A DNA stretch of 51,130 nucleotides from Streptacidiphilus neutrinimicus (GCF_000787815.1 NZ_BBPO01000031.1:1-51130); one strand, 5' to 3'; counted from the stretch's first letter, positions 33,009 through 41,700 are shown. Program-made: numbers and translations. The notes: generated by a model from the letters alone, not told the origin.

Positions 33009-33028
33009 GTCGGTAACTTGTCACCGAC
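33009..33028. promoter_or_regulatory. 20-bp imperfect palindrome before the second ABC operon
   Basis: GTCGGT at 33009-33014 pairs with ACCGAC at 33023-33028, and 8 of 10 positions of the 20-bp element are symmetric. It lies 41 bp before the GTG of the first permease and is a candidate regulator site. No regulator gene sits next to this operon. Confidence 0.45.
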
Positions 33029-33069
33029 CGTTGGTTTTGAGGACACCTTCGCTCGCGACAGTTCCGGCC

Positions 33070-34026
33070 GTGACCGCAACGACCACGGCTCGGCCGGCCC
33101 TCGCGACCGGCGGCCGCCGCCCCCGCCGCCGGGCTCCCGCCCGAGACTTCCGCACCACCCGTTGGGGCTGGGCCTACTCCGCCCCGGCAGTGCTGATCTT
33201 CGCCGCCTTCGTCATCGTGCCGACCGGCTACACCTTCTACGTGTCGCTGTGGAAGTGGAACGCCCTCAACCCGGCCATGTCCGTCTACCGGGGCCTGGGC
33301 AACTACCAGCGGCTCTTCGACGCCACGCAGCCGACGTTCCTGTCCAGCCTGTGGCACTCGCTGTACTTCAGCGGGGCGATGGTGGTCGGCGGGACCGCGC
33401 TCTCACTGGCGCTGGCGCTGCTGCTGCAACGCGGCGGGGCCCTGCTCAACGCCTCCCGCGTGGCCCTGTTCCTGCCGCACGCCACACCGATGATCGCGAC
33501 CTCGATGATCTGGGTCTGGATCTTCAACCCGCGCTTCGGCCTGGCCGACTGGATGCTGCACAGCCTGCACCTGCCGACCTCGCAGTGGCTGCAGTCCTCG
33601 ACCTCCGCGATGCCGGCCGTGATCGTCTACAGCCTCTGGCACGAGGTCGGGTTCACCACGGTGGTGTTCCTGGGCGGACTTGCCGTGCTGCCCAACGAAC
33701 TCAGCGAGGCGGCCCGCATGGACGGCTGCTCGGCCTGGCAGGAGTTCTGGCACATCACCTGGCACCAGCTGCGGCCGGTCACCGTCTTCGTCGTCGCGAT
33801 CACCGCGATCACCTCGCTCCAGGCGTTCACGCAGTTCTACCAACTCTCCGACGGCGGACCGGTCTACGCCACGACCACGCTCAGCTACCTGGTCTACCAG
33901 GAGGCGTTCGTGCTGAGCGACACCGGCTACGGCGCCGCGCTGGCGGTCGTCCTGTTCGCCGTCACGGTCTTCTTCACCCTCGTCCGGCGCCGCACCGCCA
34001 CCGGGGCGGACTCCGCGCTCACCTGA
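33070..34026 (+). CDS. ABC transporter permease 1 of second sugar-type importer
   Basis: This 318-aa protein has a basic Thr/Arg-rich N-terminus, six transmembrane helices (first WAYSAPAVLIFAAFVIVPTGYTFYVSL) and an EAA motif (SEAARMDGCSAWQEFWHITWHQL). It is a UgpA/MalF-type CUT1 permease. The GTG at 33070 is chosen; a TTG at 33031 would add 13 residues and abut the palindrome. Neither has a clear ribosome binding site, so translation may be weak or leaderless. The order permease - binding protein - permease is uncommon. Confidence 0.87.
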   Translation: MTATTTARPALATGGRRPRRRAPARDFRTTRWGWAYSAPAVLIFAAFVIVPTGYTFYVSLWKWNALNPAMSVYRGLGNYQRLFDATQPTFLSSLWHSLYFSGAMVVGGTALSLALALLLQRGGALLNASRVALFLPHATPMIATSMIWVWIFNPRFGLADWMLHSLHLPTSQWLQSSTSAMPAVIVYSLWHEVGFTTVVFLGGLAVLPNELSEAARMDGCSAWQEFWHITWHQLRPVTVFVVAITAITSLQAFTQFYQLSDGGPVYATTTLSYLVYQEAFVLSDTGYGAALAVVLFAVTVFFTLVRRRTATGADSALT

Positions 34027-34077
34027 GACAGCGTCACCCTCACCGTCCACCGCACACAAGACAAGAACGGAACCACC

Positions 34078-35394
34078 ATGCGTTACCGCATCGCCGCCGT
34101 CGCCTCGCTCGCGGCCCTCAGCCTGTCCGCCTGCGCCGGCGGCGGTACGCCCGCCACCACGACCACGGCTCCGGCCGCGTCGGGCCAGGAGCTGGCCGTC
34201 CCCACCAAGCCGGTGACCATCACCTTCGAGGAGGCCATGACCATCGGCACCCTCAAGCCGGCCATGGAGAAGCTGGTCTCCGACTTCCAGGCCAAGTACC
34301 CGAACATCACGGTCAAGCTCCAGGGCGACCCGGACTACGCGACCATGTACACCAAGGAGAAGGCCGAGGTCCAGGCGGGTAACGCGCCGACCATGGGCCA
34401 GGCCTACGAGAGCTGGGCGTCCTACTTCCAGTCCGGCGGCGCGCTCACCCCGATCAGCGAGCTGGCCGGCACCGACACCCCCACGGAGATGTCGACCTTC
34501 TACAAGGGCGTCCAGAAGGACCTCGCCCTGGGTGACGGCAAGACCTGGATGTGGCCCTTCAACAAGAGCGTCCTGATCCTGTTCTCCAACGCCGACATGC
34601 TCAAGGCCGACGGCCAGGCCGCGCCGAAGACCTGGGACGACTACGCCTCGGTGATGAAGGCGGTCTCCAAGAACGGCGTCACCGGCTCCACCATCGACCC
34701 GGGCTCGGCCACCGCCGCCGCCTTCGGGACCCAGTGGTTCGAGATCCTGGACAAGTCCAACGGCGGCACGCTGTACGACGCCGACGGCACCCCGCACCTG
34801 AACGACGCCGGCGCGGTCACGGCCCTCACCTACCTGAAGTCGCTCAAGGACGCGGGCGCCCTCGCCACCGGAAAGAACTACCCGGGCGAGACGGCGCTCG
34901 GCGCCAAGAAGGGCGCGTTCGACATCTCCTCGGCGGCCGGCTACGGCTTCGAGAAGGCGACCGTCGGCGGCAAGTTCAACCTCGGCATCTCCGCCCTCCC
35001 GGCGGGCCCGGCCGGTCCGGTCAACGAGCTGACCGGCACCAACATCGTGGTCTTCAAGAACGCCAGCACCGACCAGAAGGCCGCGGCCTGGGCGTTCCTG
35101 AAGTTCATCACCAGCCCCGCCGAGCAGGCCGGCTGGGCCTCCACCTCCGGCTACCTGCCGGTGACCGCGCAGGCCCTGCCGCTGATGCAGGACTTCGTCG
35201 CCAAGAACCCCTACGAGACCGCCGCCGTCTCCGAGCTCGACACCGCCTTCGCCCTGCCGCCCCACAGCTGGATCTTCAAGTGCCAGGGCTACGAGGCCAC
35301 CGCGATCCAGGACGTGCTGGACAACGGGGCGGCGCCCACCGCGGCCCTCGGTACCGCGCAGACCGCCTGCACCGCCGCGAAGGCCCAGGGCTGA
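34078..35394 (+). CDS. Extracellular solute-binding lipoprotein of second importer (UgpB-like)
   Basis: This 438-aa protein has a lipoprotein signal (ALSLSACAGG, lipid Cys19) and a family-1 binding-protein fold: VTITFEEAMTIGTLKPAMEKLVSDF, QAGNAPTMGQAYESWASYFQSGG, and a C-terminal half with AWAFLKFITSPAEQAGWASTSGYLP. This layout, and the QAYES/ASYFQ region, recall UgpB-type proteins that bind glycerol-3-phosphate or glycerophosphodiesters, but the sugar-versus-phosphoester question cannot be settled from sequence alone. It lies between the two permease genes. Confidence 0.87.
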   Translation: MRYRIAAVASLAALSLSACAGGGTPATTTTAPAASGQELAVPTKPVTITFEEAMTIGTLKPAMEKLVSDFQAKYPNITVKLQGDPDYATMYTKEKAEVQAGNAPTMGQAYESWASYFQSGGALTPISELAGTDTPTEMSTFYKGVQKDLALGDGKTWMWPFNKSVLILFSNADMLKADGQAAPKTWDDYASVMKAVSKNGVTGSTIDPGSATAAAFGTQWFEILDKSNGGTLYDADGTPHLNDAGAVTALTYLKSLKDAGALATGKNYPGETALGAKKGAFDISSAAGYGFEKATVGGKFNLGISALPAGPAGPVNELTGTNIVVFKNASTDQKAAAWAFLKFITSPAEQAGWASTSGYLPVTAQALPLMQDFVAKNPYETAAVSELDTAFALPPHSWIFKCQGYEATAIQDVLDNGAAPTAALGTAQTACTAAKAQG

Positions 35395-35398
35395 AACG

Positions 35399-36277
35399 AT
35401 GACCACCGCCTCCTCACGGGGGATCCGGTCCGTCATCAAGACCGGCCGCGCCGGGCGTCTCGCCCGGCGCGCGCTGGCGCTGCTGATCGGTGCCGCGTTC
35501 GTCTTCCCCTTCTACTGGACCGTCGTCATCTCGCTGGGCCGCCCCGGGGAGTTCAGCGACTTCCCGCCCGTGCTGCTGCCCCACTGGGACTGGTCCAACT
35601 GGGCCCGCGCCTGGCATGCGGCGCCCTGGGTCCGGCTGTTCGGCAACACCGTGCTGATCGCCTCCAGCACCGTCCTGCTCTGCCTGGCCACCTCGCTGCT
35701 GGCCGGTTTCGCCTTCGGCGTGCTGCGCTTCCCCGGTCGCAAGTTCCTGACCATGCTGGTGCTGGCGGTGTTGATGATGCCGGGCACCGTGCTGATCATC
35801 CCGGACTACGTCCTGGCCAGCGACCTGCACCTGCTGAACACCTACTGGATCCAGATCATCCCCTGGGGCGCCAGCGTCTTCGGCATCTTCCTGGTCCGCC
35901 AGTTCTTCCTGGCGATCCCTCAGGAGATCCTCGACGCCGCGGCACTGGACGGGGCGTCCCGACTGCGGGTGCTGTGGTCGATCGGCATCCCGATGGTGCG
36001 GCCGGCGCTGGTCATCATCGCCGTCAACGTGTTCCTCGGGTCGTGGAACTCCTTCCTGTGGCCGGTCATCATGACCAGCAGCAGCATGGACTCCTCCAGC
36101 ACCGTCCAGCCGGTCGAGGTCGGGCTGTCCACCTTCGCCTCCGCCGAGGGCACGGACTTCCCGGGGCTCGCGGCGGCGGTCACCTTCACCACCCTTCCCG
36201 TGATGGCGTTCTTCCTGGTGCTGCAGCGGCAGTTCATCCGAGGCGCCCTGTCCGCAGCCGGAGGCGTCCGTGGGTGA
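35399..36277 (+). CDS. ABC transporter permease 2 of second importer
   Basis: This 292-aa protein has six transmembrane helices and the EAA loop as LDAAALDGASRLRVLWSIGIPMV, typical of UgpE/MalG permeases. It starts 4 bp after the binding-protein stop, and its last 8 bp overlap the start of the HAD phosphatase gene. No ATPase gene is present in the operon, so a shared ATPase is presumed. Confidence 0.9.
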   Translation: MTTASSRGIRSVIKTGRAGRLARRALALLIGAAFVFPFYWTVVISLGRPGEFSDFPPVLLPHWDWSNWARAWHAAPWVRLFGNTVLIASSTVLLCLATSLLAGFAFGVLRFPGRKFLTMLVLAVLMMPGTVLIIPDYVLASDLHLLNTYWIQIIPWGASVFGIFLVRQFFLAIPQEILDAAALDGASRLRVLWSIGIPMVRPALVIIAVNVFLGSWNSFLWPVIMTSSSMDSSSTVQPVEVGLSTFASAEGTDFPGLAAAVTFTTLPVMAFFLVLQRQFIRGALSAAGGVRG

Positions 36278-37037
36278 CCCGAACCTGACCGTGCCCCACA
36301 CCATGCCCATCCTGGTCAGCGACTTCGACGGCACGGTGTACCGCGGCGACGGCCCCGTGCGCTTCTACGCACGGCGTGTCGCGGCCAACCTGCCGAGCGA
36401 GCGCGCCACTTCATTCCTCGACACCTTCGAGCGCTTCCTGGTCGAGGGCGTCGCCGCCGCGGACGCCGCCGCCGATCCGGCCGAGGCGAAGGCGCTGCGG
36501 GAGGCGCAGGACGGCTGGGGCCTGGTGCAGGCGCTGGCCGCCGACCTCGGGCTCGGCGACGCGGTGACGCAGCAGGCGTTCCTCGACAGCCGGATCCACA
36601 TGCTCGACGACGCCTGCGCGCTGGAGGTCGTCGAGCCGTTGGTGGAGCTCTTCGCCGAACTGCGCGGCGACGTGCGGATCGTGCTGGCCACCAACAGCCC
36701 GGCGGAGGGCCTGGCGCCGCTGCTCGACCGCATGGGTCTCGCCGACGCCTTCGACGAGGTCGTCGCGGGCGCCGGAAAGCCGGTGGGCCTGCGGGCCTGG
36801 ATGGCCGCCGCGCTCGACGGCGGGCGCAGCGCCTCGGCGCTGTTCTCGCTCGGCGACCACTACCGCAACGAGATCGAACCGGCGGTCGCCCTCGGCGCCG
36901 CCACCGGATACATCGACCGCTTCGGTCGCGCCGACGGCCCCGCCACCGCCGCGGCCGCGCGCGTCGAGGACCTTCTGCCCGCCGTCACGTCCTGGGCCCT
37001 GTCCCAGACCGCCGACCGGGCACACGCACCGATCTAG
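36270..37037 (+). CDS. HAD superfamily phosphatase-like hydrolase
   Basis: This 255-aa protein has the HAD motif I as LVSDFDGTVYRGD, motif II as IVLATNSPAEG, a motif III Lys in GAGKP, and motif IV as FSLGDHYRNEIEP. HAD enzymes of this size remove phosphate from small molecules. The GTG at 36270 has GGAGG 5 nt upstream and overlaps the permease stop by 8 nt, so it is firmly part of the ABC operon. It probably dephosphorylates the imported compound or a metabolite derived from it. Confidence 0.88.
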   Translation: MGDPNLTVPHTMPILVSDFDGTVYRGDGPVRFYARRVAANLPSERATSFLDTFERFLVEGVAAADAAADPAEAKALREAQDGWGLVQALAADLGLGDAVTQQAFLDSRIHMLDDACALEVVEPLVELFAELRGDVRIVLATNSPAEGLAPLLDRMGLADAFDEVVAGAGKPVGLRAWMAAALDGGRSASALFSLGDHYRNEIEPAVALGAATGYIDRFGRADGPATAAAARVEDLLPAVTSWALSQTADRAHAPI

Positions 37038-37040
37038 ACA

Positions 37041-38333
37041 GTGAGCACACATCAACTCATGACAACTGTGGAATTCTGGGGCGGCGTAGGCCTCATCGGC
37101 TCCAGCAAGATCCTCGTCACCGAGGGCTCGCACCGGGTCCTGCTCGACTTCGGCACGGACATCCCCCGTGAGGCCGACCTGTTCCGCCCCCCGGTCGCGC
37201 CGCGCACGGGCCGCGAGCTGGCCCACCGCCTCCGCGTCGGCGCGGCCCCCCGCATCGCGGGCGTGTACGACCCGGCCCAGCTGGACGCCGGCGACGCGCT
37301 CGGGGCGGCCGGCCCCGACACCGAGGTCTTCATCTCCCACGGCCACATCGACCACTGCGGCCTGGCCGGCTTCGTGGACCCGCGCATCCCGGTCCACGCG
37401 TCCCCGGCGACGATCGCCCTGCTGACCGCGCTGTCGGCGGCCGGCGACGGCCTGCCCGGCGGCGACCCGGCCTGGCAGCCGCTGCCGGACGAGACGCCCG
37501 TGCGGGTCGGGCCGATGGCGGTGGAGCGGATCACCGTCGACCACGACACCCCGGGGGCCAGCGGCTACCTGGTCACCACCGGGGACGGCGTCCTCGCCTT
37601 CACCGGCGACATCCGCTTCCACGGCCGTAACCCCGAGCGCTCCTGGCACTTCGCCGAGCGTGCCGCGGGCTGCGACATGCTCGTCACCGAGGGCACCGCC
37701 CTGGGCCTGGGCCTCCCGCCCGGCCCCCCGCGCACCGAGGACGACGTCCGCGCCGACTTCGCGGCCGCGCTCGCCGCCGCCGACCGCGACCTCGTGCTGC
37801 TCGCGCTCTACCCGCGCGACCTCGAGCGCGTCACCGAGTTCCTCGAGGTCGCGGCGGCGGCCGGCCGCCGCATCGTCTGGGGCGACCGCACCGCCGCGTT
37901 CCTGCGCGAGGCGGGCGTGCCCGAGGTCCTGCCCTGGTCCTCCGTCGGCCTCGACGCGCTGCGCGCCGAGCCGGGCGCCTTCGTCTACCAGCCGGACCTC
38001 GGCGACCTGAGCGCCATCGCCGACCTCGGCGACCTCCCGCTCGGCCCGAAGACGGTCTGGCTCCACGCCAACGGCGAACCCCTCGGGCCCTTCGAGTCCC
38101 GCTGGGAGCTCTTCACCGAGTGGCTCACCGCCCTGGACGTCCCCCTGCTGCGCATCGGTTCCTTCGGCCACGCCACCGCCGACGACCTGCATGCCTTCGT
38201 CCACCGCGTCGCCCCGAAGGTCCTCGTCCCCATCCACACACAGGCCCCGGACCTCCTCCACCCCCTGCCCCCGACCCACCGGATGATCCCGGACTACGCG
38301 GTCCCTTACCGCCTCGACGGCAGCCGGGCCTGA
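37041..38333 (+). CDS. MBL-fold metallohydrolase with RNase J/beta-CASP-like motifs
   Basis: This 430-aa protein has the metallo-beta-lactamase signature SHGHIDHCG (residues 99-107), a second strand DHDTPGASGYLV, then FTGDIRFHGRNPERSW, and C-terminal SFGHATADDLHAFVHRVAPKVLVPIHTQAPDLL. The GDIRFHG and SGHA...PIH motif set is that of beta-CASP nucleases such as RNase J, so an RNA- or phosphodiester-hydrolysing role is suggested, although here it follows an ABC importer and a HAD phosphatase. It starts 3 bp after the HAD stop with GTG (ATG at 37059 possible). A strong terminator follows. Confidence 0.82.
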   Translation: MSTHQLMTTVEFWGGVGLIGSSKILVTEGSHRVLLDFGTDIPREADLFRPPVAPRTGRELAHRLRVGAAPRIAGVYDPAQLDAGDALGAAGPDTEVFISHGHIDHCGLAGFVDPRIPVHASPATIALLTALSAAGDGLPGGDPAWQPLPDETPVRVGPMAVERITVDHDTPGASGYLVTTGDGVLAFTGDIRFHGRNPERSWHFAERAAGCDMLVTEGTALGLGLPPGPPRTEDDVRADFAAALAAADRDLVLLALYPRDLERVTEFLEVAAAAGRRIVWGDRTAAFLREAGVPEVLPWSSVGLDALRAEPGAFVYQPDLGDLSAIADLGDLPLGPKTVWLHANGEPLGPFESRWELFTEWLTALDVPLLRIGSFGHATADDLHAFVHRVAPKVLVPIHTQAPDLLHPLPPTHRMIPDYAVPYRLDGSRA

Positions 38334-38367
38334 CCGGGGCGCCCACCGACGCCGCCACAACCGGGAC

Positions 38368-38402
38368 GCAGAGGGGCCCCCGAGGTCGAGGGGTCCTTCT
38401 GC
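38368..38402 (+). terminator. Terminator after the second ABC operon
   Basis: A 13-bp stem with two G-U wobbles (38368-38380 with 38390-38402) encloses a 9-nt loop, 35 bp after the MBL stop. It has the GCAGAGGGG...CCTTCTGC shape common in streptomycete terminators. Confidence 0.75.
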
Positions 38403-38526
38403 TGTGGGGAGCCGGATCGACGGGCCGAGCCCCTCTGCCGCACGGTCGAACCAGCCGGCAGCCGCGTTCCCCGCTCTCGCGGTGCTCCGTTTCCACGGAT
38501 TCTCCGTCTCCGACCGCCGGTCGGCG

Positions 38527-38847
38527 GTCCTCCTCGCCTCGGCGAAGGAGCACTACGAACGCACCGGGGACCCGCGTGAGGCGCTGGTCGGCGCGCTCGC
38601 GCACTCCGGCCGGGTGATCTTCGCGGCGGCCGCGGTCATGGTCGCGGTGTTCTTCACCTTCGCCCTGTCGGGCCCGCTGCCGCCCAAGGAGATGGGCGTC
38701 GTGCTGGGCGTCGCGGTGCTGCTGGACGCCGCCCTGGTCCGCCTGGTCCTGCTGCCGGTCCTGCTCCGGCTCACCGGCCGGGCCGCGTGGCACACCCCCG
38801 CCTGGCTGGACCGCGTCCTGCCCAGGATCAGCTTCTCCCACGGCTGA
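38527..38847 (+). pseudogene. C-terminal fragment of an MMPL family transporter
   Basis: The translated stretch ASAKEHYERTGDPREALVGAL is followed by two hydrophobic helices and ends in WLDRVLPRISFSHG, which is the last helix pair and C-terminus of MMPL-type RND exporters. The upstream eight or more helices are missing, and the sequence before about 38530 is unrelated. It is a truncated remnant, probably left by a deletion ending here. Confidence 0.72.
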
Positions 38848-38994
38848 GCGAGCCGCCGCGAGTCGCCGCAGGTGGGCGCGCGGCCGACAATGGACCGCAG
38901 ATGTTCCTGCCCCGCCCGGGCGTCGTCGGCCCCTCTCCGGCCGGTTGCCCGGGCTGTCCCCGGACGACGACGAAGGCGACGACGAAGGGGTGCC
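38848..38994. other. Gap between MMPL remnant and GNAT-AAA gene
   Basis: Together with the terminator and the MMPL remnant, the stretch 38334-38994 has no intact gene. This last part contains only the 12-bp tandem repeat that forms the GNAT-AAA ribosome binding site. Confidence 0.5.
38965..38988 (+). repeat. Two tandem 12-bp units ending in a ribosome-binding motif
   Basis: CGACGACGAAGG occurs at 38965-38976 and 38977-38988. Each ends in AAGG, and the second copy provides the ribosome binding site of the GNAT-AAA gene, so the region carries a duplicated Shine-Dalgarno-like word. Confidence 0.7.
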
Positions 38995-40275
38995 GTGACG
39001 GTCTGGCGCTTGCGTGACTTCCACGACGACGACCTCGACCGGGCCATCCAGCTCTGGGACCAGGGCCGTCAGGCCGACCTGTCCCAGCCGGTGTTCCCGG
39101 TGTCGGAGGTCATGGGCGCCGCCCGAGGCAGCCAACCCGCGGTGGTGGCCGTCGTGGGGGAGGAGCTGGTGGGCATCGTGGTGGCGCGGGCGGAGGGCGA
39201 CCGCGCGTGGATCCTGCTGGTCGCGCTCTCCGGCGCGTGGCGCAACCGCGGGCTGGGCAGCGCCTTGATCGCCGAGGTCGAGCGGCGGCTGCGCGCCTCG
39301 GACGTGCGCCGGATCAGCGCGCTGCTGTCGCCGGGCGCCACCGGCACGGCTGCGCTGCAGCACTCGGGGTACCGGCGGATCGAGGGGCTGGAGTACTACG
39401 AGAAGGTCGAGCATCTCGCCTCCGGGGACGCCGGGCTGCTCGCCGAGCTGGGCGGCCGGTTCCTGCCCCGCGGCCTGTGGGATCAGCTGGCGGGCATGCG
39501 GGAGGCCAAGGAGACGATCGAGAAGCGGATCGTGCTCCCACTGGCCGAGCCCGAGGTCGCCGAGCGCTACGGCGTCCGGCCGCCCAAGGCGGTGATCCTG
39601 TTCGGCCCGCCCGGCACCGGCAAGACCAGCTTCGCGAAGGCGGTCGCCTCGCGGCTCGGGTGGCCGTTCGTGGAACTCTTCCCCTCCCGCCTGGCGGCCC
39701 GCGTCGACGGCGGCCTGGCGGCCTCCCTGCGCGACGTCTTCGCCGACCTGGCCGAACTGGACAGCGTGCTGTTGTTCATCGACGAGGTCGAGGAGATCGC
39801 CGCCGCCCGCTCGGGCCGGGCGGTCGAGGCGGGTCACGGCGTCACCAACGAGCTGCTGAAGCTGATCCCGGCCTTCCGCGACCACGACGACCGGCTGCTG
39901 GTCTGCGCGACCAACTCGCTGCGCACCCTGGACCCGGCGTTCCTGCGGCCGGGGCGGTTCGACTACCTGATCCCCGTCGGACCGCCGGACGCCGGCGCGC
40001 GGCTGGCCATCTGGCGCCGCTACCTGGGCCCGGCGGCCGAGACCGTCGACCTGGACCGCCTGGTCGAGGCGACCGACATGTTCACCCCGGCCGACATCGA
40101 GTACGCCGCCCGCAAGGGCGCCCAGCAGGCCTTCGAACGCGAACTCACTCACCGCGCCGGTGAGCCCGCCGGCACCGCCGACTTCCTCTCCGCGATCGCC
40201 GACATCCGGCCCACGCTGACCGACCACGCCCTCACCAGCTTCCGTGAGGACATCGACCACCACGTGCGCATCTGA
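38995..40275 (+). CDS. GNAT acetyltransferase - AAA+ ATPase fusion protein
   Basis: This 426-aa protein joins two domains. Residues 1-140 form a GNAT N-acetyltransferase (LLVALSGAWRNRGLGSALIAEV, with the acetyl-CoA motif NRGLGS at 84-89). Residues 155-425 form an AAA+ ATPase of the FtsH/katanin type: Walker A GPPGTGKT (204-211), Walker B VLLFIDE (258-264), sensor Asn307, and LRPGRFD (317-323) with the arginine finger. The GTG at 38995 has AAGGGG upstream. It could be a remodelling ATPase that regulates or is regulated by acetylation. It stands alone, with remnants on either side. Confidence 0.88.
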   Translation: MTVWRLRDFHDDDLDRAIQLWDQGRQADLSQPVFPVSEVMGAARGSQPAVVAVVGEELVGIVVARAEGDRAWILLVALSGAWRNRGLGSALIAEVERRLRASDVRRISALLSPGATGTAALQHSGYRRIEGLEYYEKVEHLASGDAGLLAELGGRFLPRGLWDQLAGMREAKETIEKRIVLPLAEPEVAERYGVRPPKAVILFGPPGTGKTSFAKAVASRLGWPFVELFPSRLAARVDGGLAASLRDVFADLAELDSVLLFIDEVEEIAAARSGRAVEAGHGVTNELLKLIPAFRDHDDRLLVCATNSLRTLDPAFLRPGRFDYLIPVGPPDAGARLAIWRRYLGPAAETVDLDRLVEATDMFTPADIEYAARKGAQQAFERELTHRAGEPAGTADFLSAIADIRPTLTDHALTSFREDIDHHVRI

Positions 40276-40687
40276 CCGGCGCGGCAGCGGCTCGGGCAAC
40301 GGACCGCCTCAACGACCGTCGCCGCCGAGGCGGAGCGCGCGTCAGCGCGGCCAGCGGCTCGCGAGTTCGGCCCGGGTTCGCGGACCGCTGCTCGCGGCAG
40401 CTGAGCGAGCTCGGCGTGCGCGCGCCCGCCGCCGGAACGGGAGGTGCGCGGGGCGACGAGGACGGCGACGGCGCGACCGTGCGCGTCGCTCCGACCGCTC
40501 CCGCCACCCTGACCGACCAGCAGTACCGCATCGCCTGGCTCGCGGCGGAGTGCATGACGAACCAGCAGATCGCGCGTGCCGTCTTCGTGAGCGCCAAGAC
40601 GGTCGAGTACCACCTGGGAACGTCTTCGCGAAGCTCGGCATCCCGTCACGCCGTCAGCTCCGCGCGGGACTCGACGCCCTGCTGTGA
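40276..40687 (+). pseudogene. LuxR family regulator C-terminal fragment with frameshift
   Basis: The sequence codes for ATLTDQQYRIAWLAAECMTN, then QQIARAVFVSAKTVEYHLG in one frame and NVFAKLGIPSRRQLRAGLDALL in the next, which together make a complete LuxR helix-turn-helix. The break is at about 40618, where one base is missing between HLG and NVFAKL (the DNA reads ggaac where gg-N-aac is expected). Only about 130 C-terminal residues are present; the N-terminal ATPase or sensor part is absent. The boundary on the left is approximate. Confidence 0.72.
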
Positions 40688-40757
40688 GCTCGCGCCGTCA
40701 CCGTTTGAGTCGGGGCGCGGCGGGTCAGACGTCCCTTGTCCGGGTGGACGGGTCGCA

Positions 40758-40795
40758 GAGGGCCCCCGCGCACCGGCTCGTGCACGGGGGCCCTC
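40758..40795. terminator. Strong bidirectional hairpin terminator
   Basis: A perfect 11-bp stem pairs GAGGGCCCCCG (40758-40768) with CGGGGGCCCTC (40785-40795), and inside it GCAC/GTGC extends the helix. It lies between the LuxR remnant and the convergent SDR gene. Confidence 0.8.
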
Positions 40796-40802
40796 GCCCG
40801 CC

Positions 40803-41684
40803 TCAGGCCTGGATGTTCTCCAGGTCGTCGAGCAGGCCCGGGTGTGCCGGCTGCCAGCCGAGCGCGGCGCGGGTGCGGGCGCTGGAGGCGGGCTGGTCGG
40901 TCGCGAAGATCGGGCCGAGCGCGCCGAAGCTCTCCTGCGGCACCGACTCCACAGGCAGGCCCAGCCGTCGCCCGATCACCGCGGCGATGTCGCGCACCGC
41001 GTCGCCCTCGTCGGCGACGGCCTGCCACGAGCTCCCGGCCGGCGCCTGCTCCAGGGCGAGCCGGAACAGCACGGCGGCGTCCCGCGCGTGGACGGCGGGC
41101 CAGCGCTGCGCGCCGTCCCCGGGGTAGCCGGCGACGCCGGTGCGCCGGGCGATGTCCGCGAGCAGACCGGCGAACCCGCCCCGGCCCTCGTCGTGGACGG
41201 TACGCGGCAACCGCACCGCCGAACTGCGCACGCCCTGGGCGGCGAGCCCGAGGACGTGGTTCACCGACCGGCTGCGGCCGCCGACCGGGCCGTCGGTCGG
41301 CAGCGGGTCGTCCTCGGTGGAGGCGCGCCCCGCCACATGGGGCGTGCCCGACACGGTGACGAGCGGGCGGTCGGTCCCGACGAGGGCGTCCCCGAGCGCC
41401 GCGAGGGCGGCGCCCTCCTCGGCGATGCCCCGGGCGAGCGCCTCGGGCGAGCTGAAGTCGTTGCTGAAGGCGAGATGGACGACGCCGTCCGCCCGCTCGG
41501 CGCCGGCGCGCAGCACGTCGAGGTCGGTGAGGCTGCCGCGGAGCGCCTCCGCCCCGGCGGCCTCGGCCTGCGCCGCAGACGCGTCGGAGCGGGCGAGGGC
41601 GGTGACCGAGTGGCCGGCGGAGAGCAGCTCGGCGACGACGGCCGAGCCGATCAGGCCCGTTCCGCCGGTGATGAAGACGCGCAT
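40803..41684 (-). CDS. NAD(P)-dependent SDR/epimerase-like protein
   Basis: This 293-aa protein is an atypical extended SDR with the nucleotide motif VFITGGTGLIGSAVV at residues 3-17. The strand VVHLAFSNDF and the region RSSAVRLPRTVHDEGRGGF match the family often annotated as NAD-dependent epimerase/dehydratase. The usual YxxxK catalytic pair is not visible, as in other atypical SDRs, so it may be a reductase-like or regulatory (NmrA-like) protein. The start at 41684 has GGAG upstream. It is divergent from a TetR gene and probably its regulatory target. Confidence 0.85.
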   Translation of the reverse strand: MRVFITGGTGLIGSAVVAELLSAGHSVTALARSDASAAQAEAAGAEALRGSLTDLDVLRAGAERADGVVHLAFSNDFSSPEALARGIAEEGAALAALGDALVGTDRPLVTVSGTPHVAGRASTEDDPLPTDGPVGGRSRSVNHVLGLAAQGVRSSAVRLPRTVHDEGRGGFAGLLADIARRTGVAGYPGDGAQRWPAVHARDAAVLFRLALEQAPAGSSWQAVADEGDAVRDIAAVIGRRLGLPVESVPQESFGALGPIFATDQPASSARTRAALGWQPAHPGLLDDLENIQA

Positions 41685-41700
41685 GGCGAGCTCCAAGCAG

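Noticed and set aside
33403-35439. Long minus-strand frame opposite the second ABC operon
   Set aside because: No domains; the plus strand codes clear permease and binding-protein genes.
36411-38360. Long minus-strand frame opposite HAD and MBL genes
   Set aside because: Antisense shadow with no motif and no ribosome binding site.
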